Source: CAIKZY01 sp044374195
GTDB lineage: Bacteria > Actinomycetota > Actinomycetes > S36-B12
Reading direction: 5' to 3'
Length of the DNA: 64,000 nucleotides
Assembly (NCBI GenBank): GCA_044374195.1
Contig: JBILOY010000009.1
Span: 1 to 64,000, forward strand
The position numbers and the translations under genes were made by a program. The notes under the pieces were generated by a model, which saw nothing but the letters and a program-made list of their open reading frames with translations, had not been told where the DNA came from and ran no database searches. This document shows, one piece after another, positions 25,630 through 33,091 of this stretch (positions are counted from its first letter, which is position 1; the number at the start of each line of letters is the position of its first letter).

Positions 25630-25656
25630 GACGAGCACGGGATACCCGCGCGTTCC
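25630..25656 (-). promoter_or_regulatory. Possible ECF (SigR/SigH/SigE-type) promoter of rbpA
   Basis: On the minus strand GGAAC is followed by 18 nt and CGTC, about 42 nt before the rbpA start. This resembles the GGAAY-N18-GTT type used by oxidative and envelope-stress sigma factors, and rbpA is a known SigR target in Streptomyces. The -10 ends in GTC, not GTT, so the match is imperfect. Confidence 0.35.
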
Positions 25657-25743
25657 CTGGTGAAACCAGATCTGAACACCATTTACATGGTCTTTACCTG
25701 GGGTACCTCAAACATATGAGAACCACCGATAACGCACATTATG

Positions 25744-25796
25744 ACAAACAAAAGAGGAGAGCCCCGCGAGGGGAAATCCCCCACGGAGCCCTCTGA
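25744..25796 (-). terminator. Intrinsic terminator of gcvP
   Basis: Directly after the gcvP stop, the minus-strand transcript has a G/C-rich region that can fold (GGGG-GATTT-CCCC and CCCC-TCGC-GGGG alternatives, flanked by AGAG/CTCT). It is followed by the T-rich run CTCTTTTGTTTG. This is a reasonable rho-independent terminator. The remaining gap to rbpA (25597-25743) holds only the rbpA leader and promoter region. Confidence 0.6.
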
Positions 25797-25800
25797 TGGA

Positions 25801-28683
25801 TCAGGACGTTGCTAACTCCTCCGGACGCGGGCAGCTGCACACCAGGTTTCGATCTCCGTAGGCACCGTCGATTCGGCGTACCGGTGGCCAGTACTTGTCC
25901 ATGCGCAGTGACTCCAGCGGGAATGCGCCCAGACGGGCCGGGTAGGCATGGTCCCAGTCTCCGATCAGGCAGTCAGCCGTGTGCGGGGCGTTGTGTAGGG
26001 GATTGTCCTCCAGCGGCCACGTACCGGCTTCCACAGCGTTGATCTCCCCCTTGATGGCGATCATCGCGTCGCAGAACCGATCAAGTTCGATGAGATCCTC
26101 GGACTCGGTGGGCTCGACCATCAAGGTGCCGGCCACCGGGAACGACATGGTCGGGGCATGGAAGCCGTAGTCGATCAGGCGCTTGGCGACGTCATCGACG
26201 GTGACTCCTGTCTGGGCCGTGATCCCCCGCAGATCGAGAATGCACTCGTGGGCGACGAGACCGTTCTCACCGGTGTACAGAACCGGGTAGTGATCCCCCA
26301 GGCGCTTGGCGATGTAATTCGCCGAGGCAATGGCTACCTGGGTTGCCTTCAGGAGCCCATCGGGGCCCATCAGCCGGATGTAGGCGTACGGAATCGGCAG
26401 GATGGCTGCGCTGCCCCACGGAGCACCGCTCACGGGCCCGACGCCTCCGTCGAGGTCTCCCCTGCCACTGGGACCGCATTCCGGACGCAGCGGGTGCGAG
26501 GGCAGGAATGGTGCCAGGTGTGCTCGCACACCGACGGGCCCGACGCCCGGACCGCCGCCACCGTGCGGGATGCAGAAGGTCTTGTGCAGATTCAGGTGGG
26601 AGACGTCAGCTCCGAACTTGCCGGGCTTGGCGAGGCCCACCAGGGCGTTGAGGTTGGCGCCGTCGACGTATACCTGTCCGCCGGCGTCATGCACCATCGC
26701 GCAGATATCGGTGACGGCTGTCTCGAAGACGCCGTGCGTTGACGGGTAGGTGATCATCAGCGCCGCAAGATCGGCTGCGTGCGCATTGATCTTTGCGCTC
26801 AGGTCGTCGACGTCGACGTTGCCGTTCTCATCGCAGGCCACAACGACAACCTTCATACCGGCCATAACTGCACTTGCGGCGTTAGTGCCATGAGCGCTGC
26901 TTGGGATCAGGCAGACGTTGCGGTGGGTGTCGCCATTGGCTAGGTGGTATCCGCGGATGGCCAGCAAGCCCGCAAACTCACCTTGTGACCCGGCATTGGG
27001 CTGAACGGAGACCGCGTCATAGCCGGTGATCTCTGCGAGCATTCGCTCGAGATCCTGGATCATCTCCACATAGCCCGCTGCCTGATCAATCGGTGCGAAG
27101 GGATGCAAAGACGCGAACTCGGGCCACGTCACTGGTTCCATCTCGGTCGTGGCGTTGAGTTTCATCGTGCACGAACCGAGCGGAATCATCGCTCGATCAA
27201 GTGCGATATCGCGATCGGCAAGCTTGCGCAGGTAGCGCAGCATTGAGGTTTCATTGTGATGAGTCGTGAAGACCGGGTGCGACATGAACGGTGAGGTTCG
27301 ACGCAACTGCGAGGGAATCCCGTCAGCTGAAACATTGAGCCCAGCCGTAGTGAGTGCCTCTCCCCCGGTCACCGAGGCGAATGCGACGAGCAGTGCATCA
27401 ATGTGCGCATCGGTGGTGACCTCATCCGTTGTCACGCTAATCGTGTCGGCGTCGACAGCACGTATGTTGATACCCCGATCGAGGGCAGCGGCGATGAGTG
27501 CATCGGCCTTGCCCTTCGAGGAGAGTCGAATCGTGTCGAAGAACACCCCCTCCCCTGCTGAAAGCCCGAGTGACACCGCCCCAGCGGCGAGTACACGCGC
27601 GTAGCGGTTGACTCGCTGGGCGATCTCAATCAGGCCTGATGGGCCGTGATACGCGCCGTACATTGAAGCAATGACCGCGAGAAGAACCTGAGCGGTACAG
27701 ATATTGCTGGTGGCTTTCTCGCGGCGGATGTGCTGCTCTCGAGTCTGCAATGCCAACCGGTAAGCAGGATTGCCGTCGGCATCGACGCTGACACCGACCA
27801 GACGGCCGGGCATACTGCGCTCGAGACCGGCCCGAACTGACATGAAGCCCGCATGCGGACCACCAAACCCCATCGGAACGCCAAAGCGCTGAGCGGAGCC
27901 CACCACGACATCGGCGCCCCACTCCCCCGGCGGAGTCAACAATGTGAGACCGAGGAGATCCGTTGTGACAATCACAAGTGAATTGCGCGAATGAGCAGCC
28001 TCGGCCAAACCGCGGAGCTCGCGCACCGCACCCGATGTGCCGGGGTAACTCAGCATGATTGCGCTGAAGTCGCCATCAGGCAGCGGCTTTGTGACGTCAA
28101 TGAGCTCGACGACCGCCCCGAGCGGCTCGGCACGGGTCTGAAGAACAGCGAGGGTCTGGGGATGCGTATCGGAGTCGACAAGTAGTCGCATGACATTCTT
28201 CGGCCCGCTGCGGAAGGCGATGCCCATAGCCTCAGCAGCTGCGGTCGGCTCGTCGAGGAGTGAGGACCCAGCGACCGGCAGGCCGGTGAGATCCTCAATC
28301 AGCGTCTGGAAGTTCAACAGAGCCTCGAGACGGCCCTGGGAGATCTCCGGCTGGTAGGGCGTGTACGCGGTGTACCAGGCGGGGCTTTCGAGCACATTGC
28401 GCTTGATGACACCAGGAATGATCGTGTCGGTGTAACCGAGTCCGATCATCGAGGTGAGCACACGATTTCGAGACGCGATATCGCGCATTTCTGCGGTGAC
28501 CTCAGGCTCGGTGCGGCCTGCAGGAATCGCGAGCGCCTCGCGCCAGTGGATCACGCCGGGGACGACCGCGTCGGTCAACTCATCAAGACTGCTGTACCCA
28601 ATGGCGGCGAGCATGCGAGCAATTGCCTGTTCATCAGGACCGATGTGGCGGTCGACGAATGGGCTGCTGGGTGTCGATGGCAT
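25801..28683 (-). CDS. gcvP: Glycine dehydrogenase (decarboxylating), P protein
   Basis: GcvP (960 residues) is the PLP-dependent P protein of the glycine cleavage system; it decarboxylates glycine and passes the aminomethyl group to lipoyl-GcvH. Two aminotransferase-fold halves are fused, as in the homodimeric form. The PLP lysine is Lys701 in NLHKTFCIPHGGGGPG. The N-terminal half starts FVDRHIGPDEQAIARMLA, which is typical. The ATG at 28683 has a GAGAGG Shine-Dalgarno sequence 6 nt upstream. A tandem glycine riboswitch precedes it. gcvH lies 2.7 kb upstream on the same strand; gcvT is not in the window. Confidence 0.97.
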   Translation of the reverse strand: MPSTPSSPFVDRHIGPDEQAIARMLAAIGYSSLDELTDAVVPGVIHWREALAIPAGRTEPEVTAEMRDIASRNRVLTSMIGLGYTDTIIPGVIKRNVLESPAWYTAYTPYQPEISQGRLEALLNFQTLIEDLTGLPVAGSSLLDEPTAAAEAMGIAFRSGPKNVMRLLVDSDTHPQTLAVLQTRAEPLGAVVELIDVTKPLPDGDFSAIMLSYPGTSGAVRELRGLAEAAHSRNSLVIVTTDLLGLTLLTPPGEWGADVVVGSAQRFGVPMGFGGPHAGFMSVRAGLERSMPGRLVGVSVDADGNPAYRLALQTREQHIRREKATSNICTAQVLLAVIASMYGAYHGPSGLIEIAQRVNRYARVLAAGAVSLGLSAGEGVFFDTIRLSSKGKADALIAAALDRGINIRAVDADTISVTTDEVTTDAHIDALLVAFASVTGGEALTTAGLNVSADGIPSQLRRTSPFMSHPVFTTHHNETSMLRYLRKLADRDIALDRAMIPLGSCTMKLNATTEMEPVTWPEFASLHPFAPIDQAAGYVEMIQDLERMLAEITGYDAVSVQPNAGSQGEFAGLLAIRGYHLANGDTHRNVCLIPSSAHGTNAASAVMAGMKVVVVACDENGNVDVDDLSAKINAHAADLAALMITYPSTHGVFETAVTDICAMVHDAGGQVYVDGANLNALVGLAKPGKFGADVSHLNLHKTFCIPHGGGGPGVGPVGVRAHLAPFLPSHPLRPECGPSGRGDLDGGVGPVSGAPWGSAAILPIPYAYIRLMGPDGLLKATQVAIASANYIAKRLGDHYPVLYTGENGLVAHECILDLRGITAQTGVTVDDVAKRLIDYGFHAPTMSFPVAGTLMVEPTESEDLIELDRFCDAMIAIKGEINAVEAGTWPLEDNPLHNAPHTADCLIGDWDHAYPARLGAFPLESLRMDKYWPPVRRIDGAYGDRNLVCSCPRPEELATS

Positions 28684-28712
28684 TGCTGACCTCTCGGGCG
28701 CATCGGGTTAGC

Positions 28713-28727
28713 GGCCACGGCGTGGCC
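28713..28727 (-). promoter_or_regulatory. Hairpin between riboswitch and gcvP start
   Basis: GGCCACG-G-CGTGGCC is a nearly perfect inverted repeat between the second aptamer and the gcvP Shine-Dalgarno sequence (minus strand, 28695-28690). It may be part of the expression platform. There is no U-tract, so control at translation is more likely than termination. Confidence 0.4.
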
Positions 28728-28920
28728 ACTCTCCCCCTCTGTCTTCCGCGCACCGCGCGACCTGAGAGCTTCACCGCTTTCGCGGCTTTCACCGTCGGTG
28801 GGGAATTTCTTCCCGCCTTCCAGAGATGCCTTCCCCACACGGTCCGGGTGCCTGAGAGATTGTCGGGGAGACTTGCTCCTTCGGCGCTGACTCTGCTCAC
28901 GCAGGCCAGCTCTCCCGTGC
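28725..28920 (-). ncRNA. Tandem glycine riboswitch
   Basis: Two consecutive glycine aptamers lie in the gcvP leader. On the minus strand, aptamer 1 has GGGAGAGC (28916-28909), GCCGAAGGAGCAA (28885-28873), CTCTCAGGC (about 28858-28850) and closing CTCTGG (28825-28820). Aptamer 2 has CACCGACGGTGAAAGCC (28800-28784), CTCTCAGG (28768-28761) and closing GACAGAGGGGGAGAG (28743-28729). Both cores are close to the known consensus. Glycine binding should switch on gcvP. A TAGGCT -10 hexamer at 28945-28940 places the transcription start just before aptamer 1. Confidence 0.93.
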
Positions 28921-28939
28921 AGGGTCGATCAGCCCCTGA

Positions 28940-28945
28940 AGCCTA
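28940..28945 (-). promoter_or_regulatory. -10 hexamer TAGGCT of the gcvP riboswitch transcript
   Basis: TAGGCT on the minus strand predicts a transcription start near 28933. This is about 15 nt before the first aptamer element, which is the expected position for a riboswitch leader. Confidence 0.6.
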
Positions 28946-28981
28946 TCGGCTGGGGCCAGATTCGCTTGGTGGGACGGCTAG

Positions 28982-29015
28982 CGGCGCGGCGAGCTAGCTG
29001 ACGGCGCGGCGAGCT
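28982..29015. repeat. 14-bp direct repeat at the MerR gene 3' end
   Basis: CGGCGCGGCGAGCT occurs at 28982-28995 and again at 29002-29015. The pair spans the 3' end and stop codon of the MerR gene at 28994. It resembles the duplicated metH 3' end. Confidence 0.7.
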
Positions 29016-29563
29016 CGGCGAGCGGCGAGTTCATCACTGTTGGTGGAAGGGACTGAAGCCTCACCATCGGGGTTCTCCCCCGGCAAGGTTGCGAGGGTGC
29101 CTTCGACCTCGCGCCAGACGCTGCCGACCGCAATACCGAAGACTCCTTGCCCACCGCGCACAAGGTCAACAACCTCATCGGCGCTTCGGCACTCGTAAAT
29201 GCTGGCACCGTCGCTCATCAAGGTGATGTTGGAGAGGTCATTGCCGCCGCGCTGATCGAGATGCTCGACGGCGGCGCGGATATTCGGCAACGAGACGCCG
29301 GTATCAATCAGGCGCTTGACGATGCGGAGGATGAGAATGTCGCGGAAGCCGTAGAGGCGCTGGGTTCCGGAGCCACTGGCGTCGCGAATTGAGGGTGTCA
29401 CTAGGCCGGTACGAGCCCAGTAATCGAGCTGGCGGTAGGTGATGCCGGCGGCGGCACAGGCAATCGGGCCGCGGTAGCCAATGTTCGCCGGCAGGGGCCG
29501 CAAGTCGGCGTCATCGAAGAGTGCGCTCTGACCTGACACGGACTCGTGATCGCTGACGTTCAT
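28994..29563 (-). CDS. MerR family regulator next to gcvP
   Basis: This 189-residue regulator has an N-terminal MerR winged helix (about residues 27-100: GPIACAAAGITYRQLDYWARTG, QRLYGFRDILILRIVKRLIDTG). An uncharacterised C-terminal domain follows (NITLMSDGASIYECRSADEVVDLVRGGQGVFGIAVG, written here only as a region near residues 110-150). There are no metal-binding cysteines. It corresponds to the MerR gene beside gcvP in mycobacteria (the Rv1830 position). The ATG at 29563 is supported by AGGAGG 4 nt upstream. A role in glycine or growth control is inferred from position only. Confidence 0.88.
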   Translation of the reverse strand: MNVSDHESVSGQSALFDDADLRPLPANIGYRGPIACAAAGITYRQLDYWARTGLVTPSIRDASGSGTQRLYGFRDILILRIVKRLIDTGVSLPNIRAAVEHLDQRGGNDLSNITLMSDGASIYECRSADEVVDLVRGGQGVFGIAVGSVWREVEGTLATLPGENPDGEASVPSTNSDELAARRARRAVS

Positions 29564-29625
29564 ATGGCCTCCTGAGTGGCGACTCTCCCACACCAGCCAG
29601 CGCGGGGGAAGTCGCGGTATTTGCT

Positions 29626-29640
29626 GTTACGGAAGTTACG
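29626..29640. promoter_or_regulatory. GTTACG-GAA-GTTACG direct repeat upstream of the MerR gene
   Basis: Two copies of GTTACG, spaced 9 bp start to start, lie about 63 bp upstream of the MerR start in a 158-bp gap. They are a candidate binding site for one of the two MerR regulators. No promoter match was clear in this gap. Confidence 0.3.
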
Positions 29641-29721
29641 CAAGTGAAACTCGAGGGTCAATTCGACAAGCGGCGTGTCGCGAACCGAAGTCTGAGCCTG
29701 TACTTGAGGGTTCGTTCTGAG

Positions 29722-30201
29722 TTAGGACAGCTCGCCAAAGTCCTCGGGCGACACCTGATCGAGGAATTCCCGGAACTTTTCGACTTCGTCCTCAGCCGGA
29801 ATCTCCGCATCGGGGATATCGACTCCGGCTTCATCAAGGAGGTCATCGGCTCCCCAGATCGGCACCTGGGTACGAAGGGCTAGGGCAATGGCATCAGAGG
29901 GTCTGGCACTGACCTCGATACCACTGGCGAAGTGCACAGTGGCGTAAAAGACGCCATCGGTCAGGCCAGTGATGCGGACCTCGGTGAGCGGAGAACCGAC
30001 TGCCTCGAGCACGCTGGCGAAGAGGTCGTGGGTCAAGGGCCGCGGGGGTACGACGCCTTGCTGGGCGAAGGCGATGGCCGTGGCCTCGACGGCGCCGACC
30101 CAGATCGGCAGGTACCGCTCACCCTCGACCTCTCGGAGCAAGACGATGGGATTGTTGGAGGGCATCTCCATTCGGACGCCGACTACCTCGAGAGCTCTCA
30201 C
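29722..30201 (-). CDS. Bifunctional nuclease family protein (DUF151)
   Basis: This 159-residue DUF151/BFN domain protein has the signature VVGVRMEMPSNNPIVLLRE, YLPIWVGAVEATAIAF, and ASGIEVSARPSDAIALALR. The family includes plant nucleases that cut RNA and DNA; the bacterial role is uncertain. The C-terminal extension is acidic (DEAGVDIPDAEIPAEDEVEKF in position about 128-148). The GTG at 30201 was chosen because TATCCT lies 6 nt upstream and the domain starts there; a frame to 30237 is longer. It sits between two MerR genes as in mycobacteria. Confidence 0.9.
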   Translation of the reverse strand: MRALEVVGVRMEMPSNNPIVLLREVEGERYLPIWVGAVEATAIAFAQQGVVPPRPLTHDLFASVLEAVGSPLTEVRITGLTDGVFYATVHFASGIEVSARPSDAIALALRTQVPIWGADDLLDEAGVDIPDAEIPAEDEVEKFREFLDQVSPEDFGELS

Positions 30202-30207
30202 AGGTGA

Positions 30208-30213
30208 AGGATA
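30208..30213 (-). promoter_or_regulatory. -10 hexamer TATCCT of the DUF151 gene
   Basis: On the minus strand TATCCT is followed by 6 nt and the GTG at 30201, fitting a leaderless start. Confidence 0.5.
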
Positions 30214-30220
30214 CGCAGGT

Positions 30221-30940
30221 TTAGGCCTTGCCACCACGTACGAGTTCGGCCCTTAGCAGAGCGGCATGAAGTTGCACAAAGAGCGCTGCCAGCTCGCGGA
30301 TGACCTCCTGGGCGCGAGCGCGGGCATCCTTGTCGCGGGGCTGACTGAAGGGAGTGGCAATTTGCTCCACGAGACCGCTCTCACGATCGGCAACTACGCG
30401 AAAGCTCTTGAGGTGACGCGGCTCGACCCCGAACTCGCTAAGCCTCGAGACCACAGAGCAGATGGCAAGCGCATCTTCGTCGTAATGACCGGTGGGGTTA
30501 GCCCAGACCAGGCCAAAGGACTCCAACGACGCGACGGTGGCCTCCGGAAGATCGGTCGCCTCAGCGAGCTCACCGCGGGTCATCCGGACCTTGCCTGCGC
30601 CAGGCCGGAAATCATCGGCACGCATGCCGGTGCCGGCCGTGGGAGTCGCCGACTCGGGCTCACTGGGATTCTCAAGATGCTCGCGAATCACCTTCAGCGG
30701 CAGATACTGATCACGTTGCAGGGTGAGAACCTTGCGCAGTTGCTCGAGGTCGTACTCGGTGAATCGGCGATACCCGGTGGGAGTGCGCTCCGGTGTCACG
30801 AGACCCTCAGTCTCGAGGAACCGTATCTTGCTGATGGTGACGTCGGGAAATTCCTTCCGCAGGAGCGAAAGCACCTCGCCAATGCTGATCGTCCCGACCA
30901 CGATGGGGGTCTTGCGCTCCCCTGTGTCGCCTGCGGGCAT
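30221..30940 (-). CDS. MerR family regulator downstream of the FHA gene
   Basis: This 239-residue MerR-like protein has the winged helix TISIGEVLSLLRKEFPDVTISKIRFLETEG with the conserved TGYRRFTEYDLEQLR. It has a second helix-turn-helix-like region near residues 115-150 (RGELAEATDLPEATVASLE). This two-part structure matches the Rv1828 position in mycobacteria. There are no metal-site cysteines. The ATG overlaps the stop of the FHA gene as TGATG, so the FHA protein and this regulator are made together. The regulated genes are unknown; the glycine cleavage genes are the nearest candidates. Confidence 0.88.
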   Translation of the reverse strand: MPAGDTGERKTPIVVGTISIGEVLSLLRKEFPDVTISKIRFLETEGLVTPERTPTGYRRFTEYDLEQLRKVLTLQRDQYLPLKVIREHLENPSEPESATPTAGTGMRADDFRPGAGKVRMTRGELAEATDLPEATVASLESFGLVWANPTGHYDEDALAICSVVSRLSEFGVEPRHLKSFRVVADRESGLVEQIATPFSQPRDKDARARAQEVIRELAALFVQLHAALLRAELVRGGKA

Positions 30941-31428
30941 CAGCCTGCGTCGCTGACGAGGAAGGCAAATCGGAACTTGCCGATCTGAAGCTCATCGCCG
31001 CCAGCGAGACGAATGTCGTCAACGCGCTTGCGGTTGACGTAGGTGCCGTTGAGGCTGCCGGCATCGCGCAGGCTCCAGCCTTCGGCACCGTGACGAAGCT
31101 CTGCATGGCGCCGACTGACCGTGATGTCGTCAAGGAAGATGTCAGCTTCCGGCGATCGACCGATCGACATGGTCGTGCGCGCGGCGTCAAGGGAGTACTC
31201 CGTGCCTTCACCGGGACCGCGGCGCACGACCAGCACAGCCGCGCCACGAGGAATGTCCATGGTGGTACCGGCTCCGACAGCGGTCATCGGCCCCGAAGGA
31301 TCAGCGGGCTTCATGATGATGGAGGTCATGGACCCGGTGTGGTCCATGGCGTCGACGGGGTGACCGCAACCCGCGCAGAAGTGATCGTCAGCCTCGATGG
31401 CGTGATCGCACTGCTGGCAGGTGGACAT
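30940..31428 (-). CDS. garA: GarA/OdhI-like FHA protein with N-terminal zinc ribbon
   Basis: This 162-residue protein has an FHA domain at about 65-160 with the phosphothreonine-binding residues Gly90-Arg91, Ser105-Arg-Arg-His108 and Asn127-Gly-Thr. It holds the position of GarA, which controls 2-oxoglutarate metabolism after phosphorylation by Ser/Thr kinases. The N-terminus differs: instead of the ETTS phosphorylation motif it carries a C-x2-C-x10-C-x2-C zinc ribbon (Cys4, Cys7, Cys18, Cys21), followed by a Thr/Ser/Met-rich linker. The gene lies between gcvH and a MerR gene in one operon. Orthology to GarA rests mainly on position and the FHA domain. Confidence 0.82.
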   Translation of the reverse strand: MSTCQQCDHAIEADDHFCAGCGHPVDAMDHTGSMTSIIMKPADPSGPMTAVGAGTTMDIPRGAAVLVVRRGPGEGTEYSLDAARTTMSIGRSPEADIFLDDITVSRRHAELRHGAEGWSLRDAGSLNGTYVNRKRVDDIRLAGGDELQIGKFRFAFLVSDAG

Positions 31429-31430
31429 GC

Positions 31431-31823
31431 TCAGTGGCCCTTCTCGACCAAATCCTGGTAATCGGCAGCGGTCAGGAGGGCGTCGACATCGCCGACAGTG
31501 GCCGGACGCACCTCGATGAGCCAGCCGTCGCCGTACGGATCGGTGTTCATCAACTCGGGGTTCGCATCGAGAGCATCATTGCGAGCGATTATCTCGCCAC
31601 TGACCGGGGCGTAGATGTCGCTCACGCTCTTGGTCGACTCGACCTCACCACAGGTGTCGCCGCCATTGACGGACTCGCCCACTGCCGGGACGGAGACGTA
31701 GACGATGTCGCCGAGTGAATCCTGTGCGTAATGGGTGATGCCGATGCGCACATTCCCGTTGGCGTCAGTGCGTACCCACTCGTGCTCAGCGGTGTATCGA
31801 AGATCCTCGGGGTACATCAACAC
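31431..31823 (-). CDS. gcvH: Glycine cleavage system H protein
   Basis: GcvH (130 residues) is the lipoyl carrier shuttling the aminomethyl group between GcvP and GcvT. The lipoylated lysine is Lys65 in EVESTKSVSDIYAP. The N-terminal YTAEHEWV is typical. A second ATG two codons in (31817) is an equally good start; a GGAG sequence lies 6-12 nt upstream. It is the first gene of a run gcvH-FHA-MerR with overlapping or near-overlapping junctions. It has no glycine riboswitch of its own in the 26-bp gap to the phosphatidyltransferase gene. Confidence 0.96.
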   Translation of the reverse strand: MLMYPEDLRYTAEHEWVRTDANGNVRIGITHYAQDSLGDIVYVSVPAVGESVNGGDTCGEVESTKSVSDIYAPVSGEIIARNDALDANPELMNTDPYGDGWLIEVRPATVGDVDALLTAADYQDLVEKGH

Positions 31824-31849
31824 TCCAGTCCTGTCGTTGTGAGGGAACT

Positions 31850-32440
31850 CTAACGCACCGGTTCAGGGTTGCCAGGGCTGCCGGAGCCCAGTGAGCGGGC
31901 AATGGCCAGATACGAGATTCCGGCCCACCAGTAGAGGCCAACGCCCCAGGCGGAGAAGGCCCAGCCAAGGGCTGCGGTCCAGGTTCCGAACGCACCGTCA
32001 AAAGTCGAGAGCAGCAGGAACGGGAAGCCCCACAGGAGGCAGAACGTGGCTGCCTTGCCGACCAAGGTCACAGGCAGGGTGAGGAGACCTCGCTTTCGCA
32101 AGTACGGAAGCAGGCAGAGGAGCATCACGTCTCGTGCGGCAAGCACGATCACGAGCCACCACGGGATGATGCCGCGTATGGCCAGGCCAATGACGGTGGC
32201 CGCAATGTAGAGCCGGTCAGCGAGCGGATCCAGGAGCTCGCCCAGTCGACTCACTTGCCCGGTCGCGCGTGCTACGGCCCCATCGAGCCAGTCGCTAATG
32301 CCGGCCAGAACCAATACGACGAAGGCCCATCCGTCGGCCTGCTCGGCAAGCAGCAACCACAAAAAGACCGGAACGCCGAGCAAGCGAGCGAAGCTCATCA
32401 TGTTCGGGATCGTCCAGATGCGATCACGCGCTGACTTCAT
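31850..32440 (-). CDS. pgsA: CDP-alcohol phosphatidyltransferase (PgsA-like)
   Basis: This 196-residue integral membrane enzyme has the full CDP-alcohol phosphatidyltransferase motif: D-x2-D-G-x2-A-R-x8-G-x3-D-x3-D in DWLDGAVARATGQ..GELLDPLADR. It should make phosphatidylglycerol phosphate or a related phospholipid from CDP-diacylglycerol. Four to six membrane helices are predicted. Its position beside gcvH matches mycobacterial pgsA2. The exact acceptor alcohol is not certain. AAGGAGG precedes a GTG-ATG pair at 32443 and 32440. The start overlaps the end of the upstream membrane-protein gene by about 17 nt. Confidence 0.88.
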   Translation of the reverse strand: MKSARDRIWTIPNMMSFARLLGVPVFLWLLLAEQADGWAFVVLVLAGISDWLDGAVARATGQVSRLGELLDPLADRLYIAATVIGLAIRGIIPWWLVIVLAARDVMLLCLLPYLRKRGLLTLPVTLVGKAATFCLLWGFPFLLLSTFDGAFGTWTAALGWAFSAWGVGLYWWAGISYLAIARSLGSGSPGNPEPVR

Positions 32441-33065
32441 CACCCCTCCTTCTCATGAGCCAGATGACACTGAAAGCAAGAACAGCCCCTGCCAGGGTGA
32501 CGACTCCCCCACTGATGGTCAGGATAAGTGCAGCCGTGGGTGCGCCCGGGGCCGAGAATTGAAGTGAGTCATACACGTTCACTCCGGTGGCGCCACTCGC
32601 GTTGGCGATCGCTACCGTCTGCCCGTTGGTGATCCCGACGTCGAGCGATTCTCCGGTGGTCATCCAGTCGGGAGCCGATCCCCACGGTGCGGCAAAGCGT
32701 GTTCCCGTCACATGGGTAAGAGCCCAATCGCCAAGACTTCGGTAGGCCACGTCGATCTCGCGCGCTCCAATGAAAGCATCGACTGTTTGCATACTGCTGG
32801 ATCCTGCGATGAGTGATGAACCGTCGGCGGAGTCAAGTCGCAGCGTCGTATTGCCAGACACCGGCACGATGGGAATGCGCACTCGGGCCTCATCAATGTC
32901 AATGACGATGGCGGAAGAGCGCGACGTGGAGGCGATGGTGCCGAGTGGAGTCGAAGCAATCCCATCGGTGCCAAACGCCGCGTAGATCCAGCCAGAGACT
33001 GCGAGCAGACAAGCACCCACGATCACCATGACCGCCGCAAGAGCCCCCAGAAGTGCGCGTCTCAC
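32424..33065 (-). CDS. Hypothetical membrane-anchored protein
   Basis: I do not recognise this 213-residue protein. It has an N-terminal hydrophobic helix (LLGALAAVMVIVGACLLAVSG), a long polar, Ser/Thr-rich middle region likely outside the cell, and a C-terminal hydrophobic helix (AALILTISGGVVTLAGAVLA) followed by a basic MRRRGDE tail. The GTG at 33065 has an AAGGAG sequence 4 nt upstream. The frame continues upstream as an open but unlikely extension antisense to none and overlapping the TauE gene. It is translated close to pgsA, so a membrane or envelope role is plausible but unproven. Confidence 0.7.
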   Translation of the reverse strand: MRRALLGALAAVMVIVGACLLAVSGWIYAAFGTDGIASTPLGTIASTSRSSAIVIDIDEARVRIPIVPVSGNTTLRLDSADGSSLIAGSSSMQTVDAFIGAREIDVAYRSLGDWALTHVTGTRFAAPWGSAPDWMTTGESLDVGITNGQTVAIANASGATGVNVYDSLQFSAPGAPTAALILTISGGVVTLAGAVLAFSVIWLMRRRGDEVSA

Positions 33066-33085
33066 CGATCTCCTTCGTTTCTTCG

Positions 33086-33091
33086 AGACTA
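33086..33091 (-). promoter_or_regulatory. -10 hexamer TAGTCT overlapping the TauE/SafE gene stop
   Basis: On the minus strand TAGTCT begins with the TAG stop of the TauE/SafE gene. It would start a transcript with a leader of about 14 nt that contains the AAGGAG sequence of the downstream membrane-protein gene. Confidence 0.45.
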
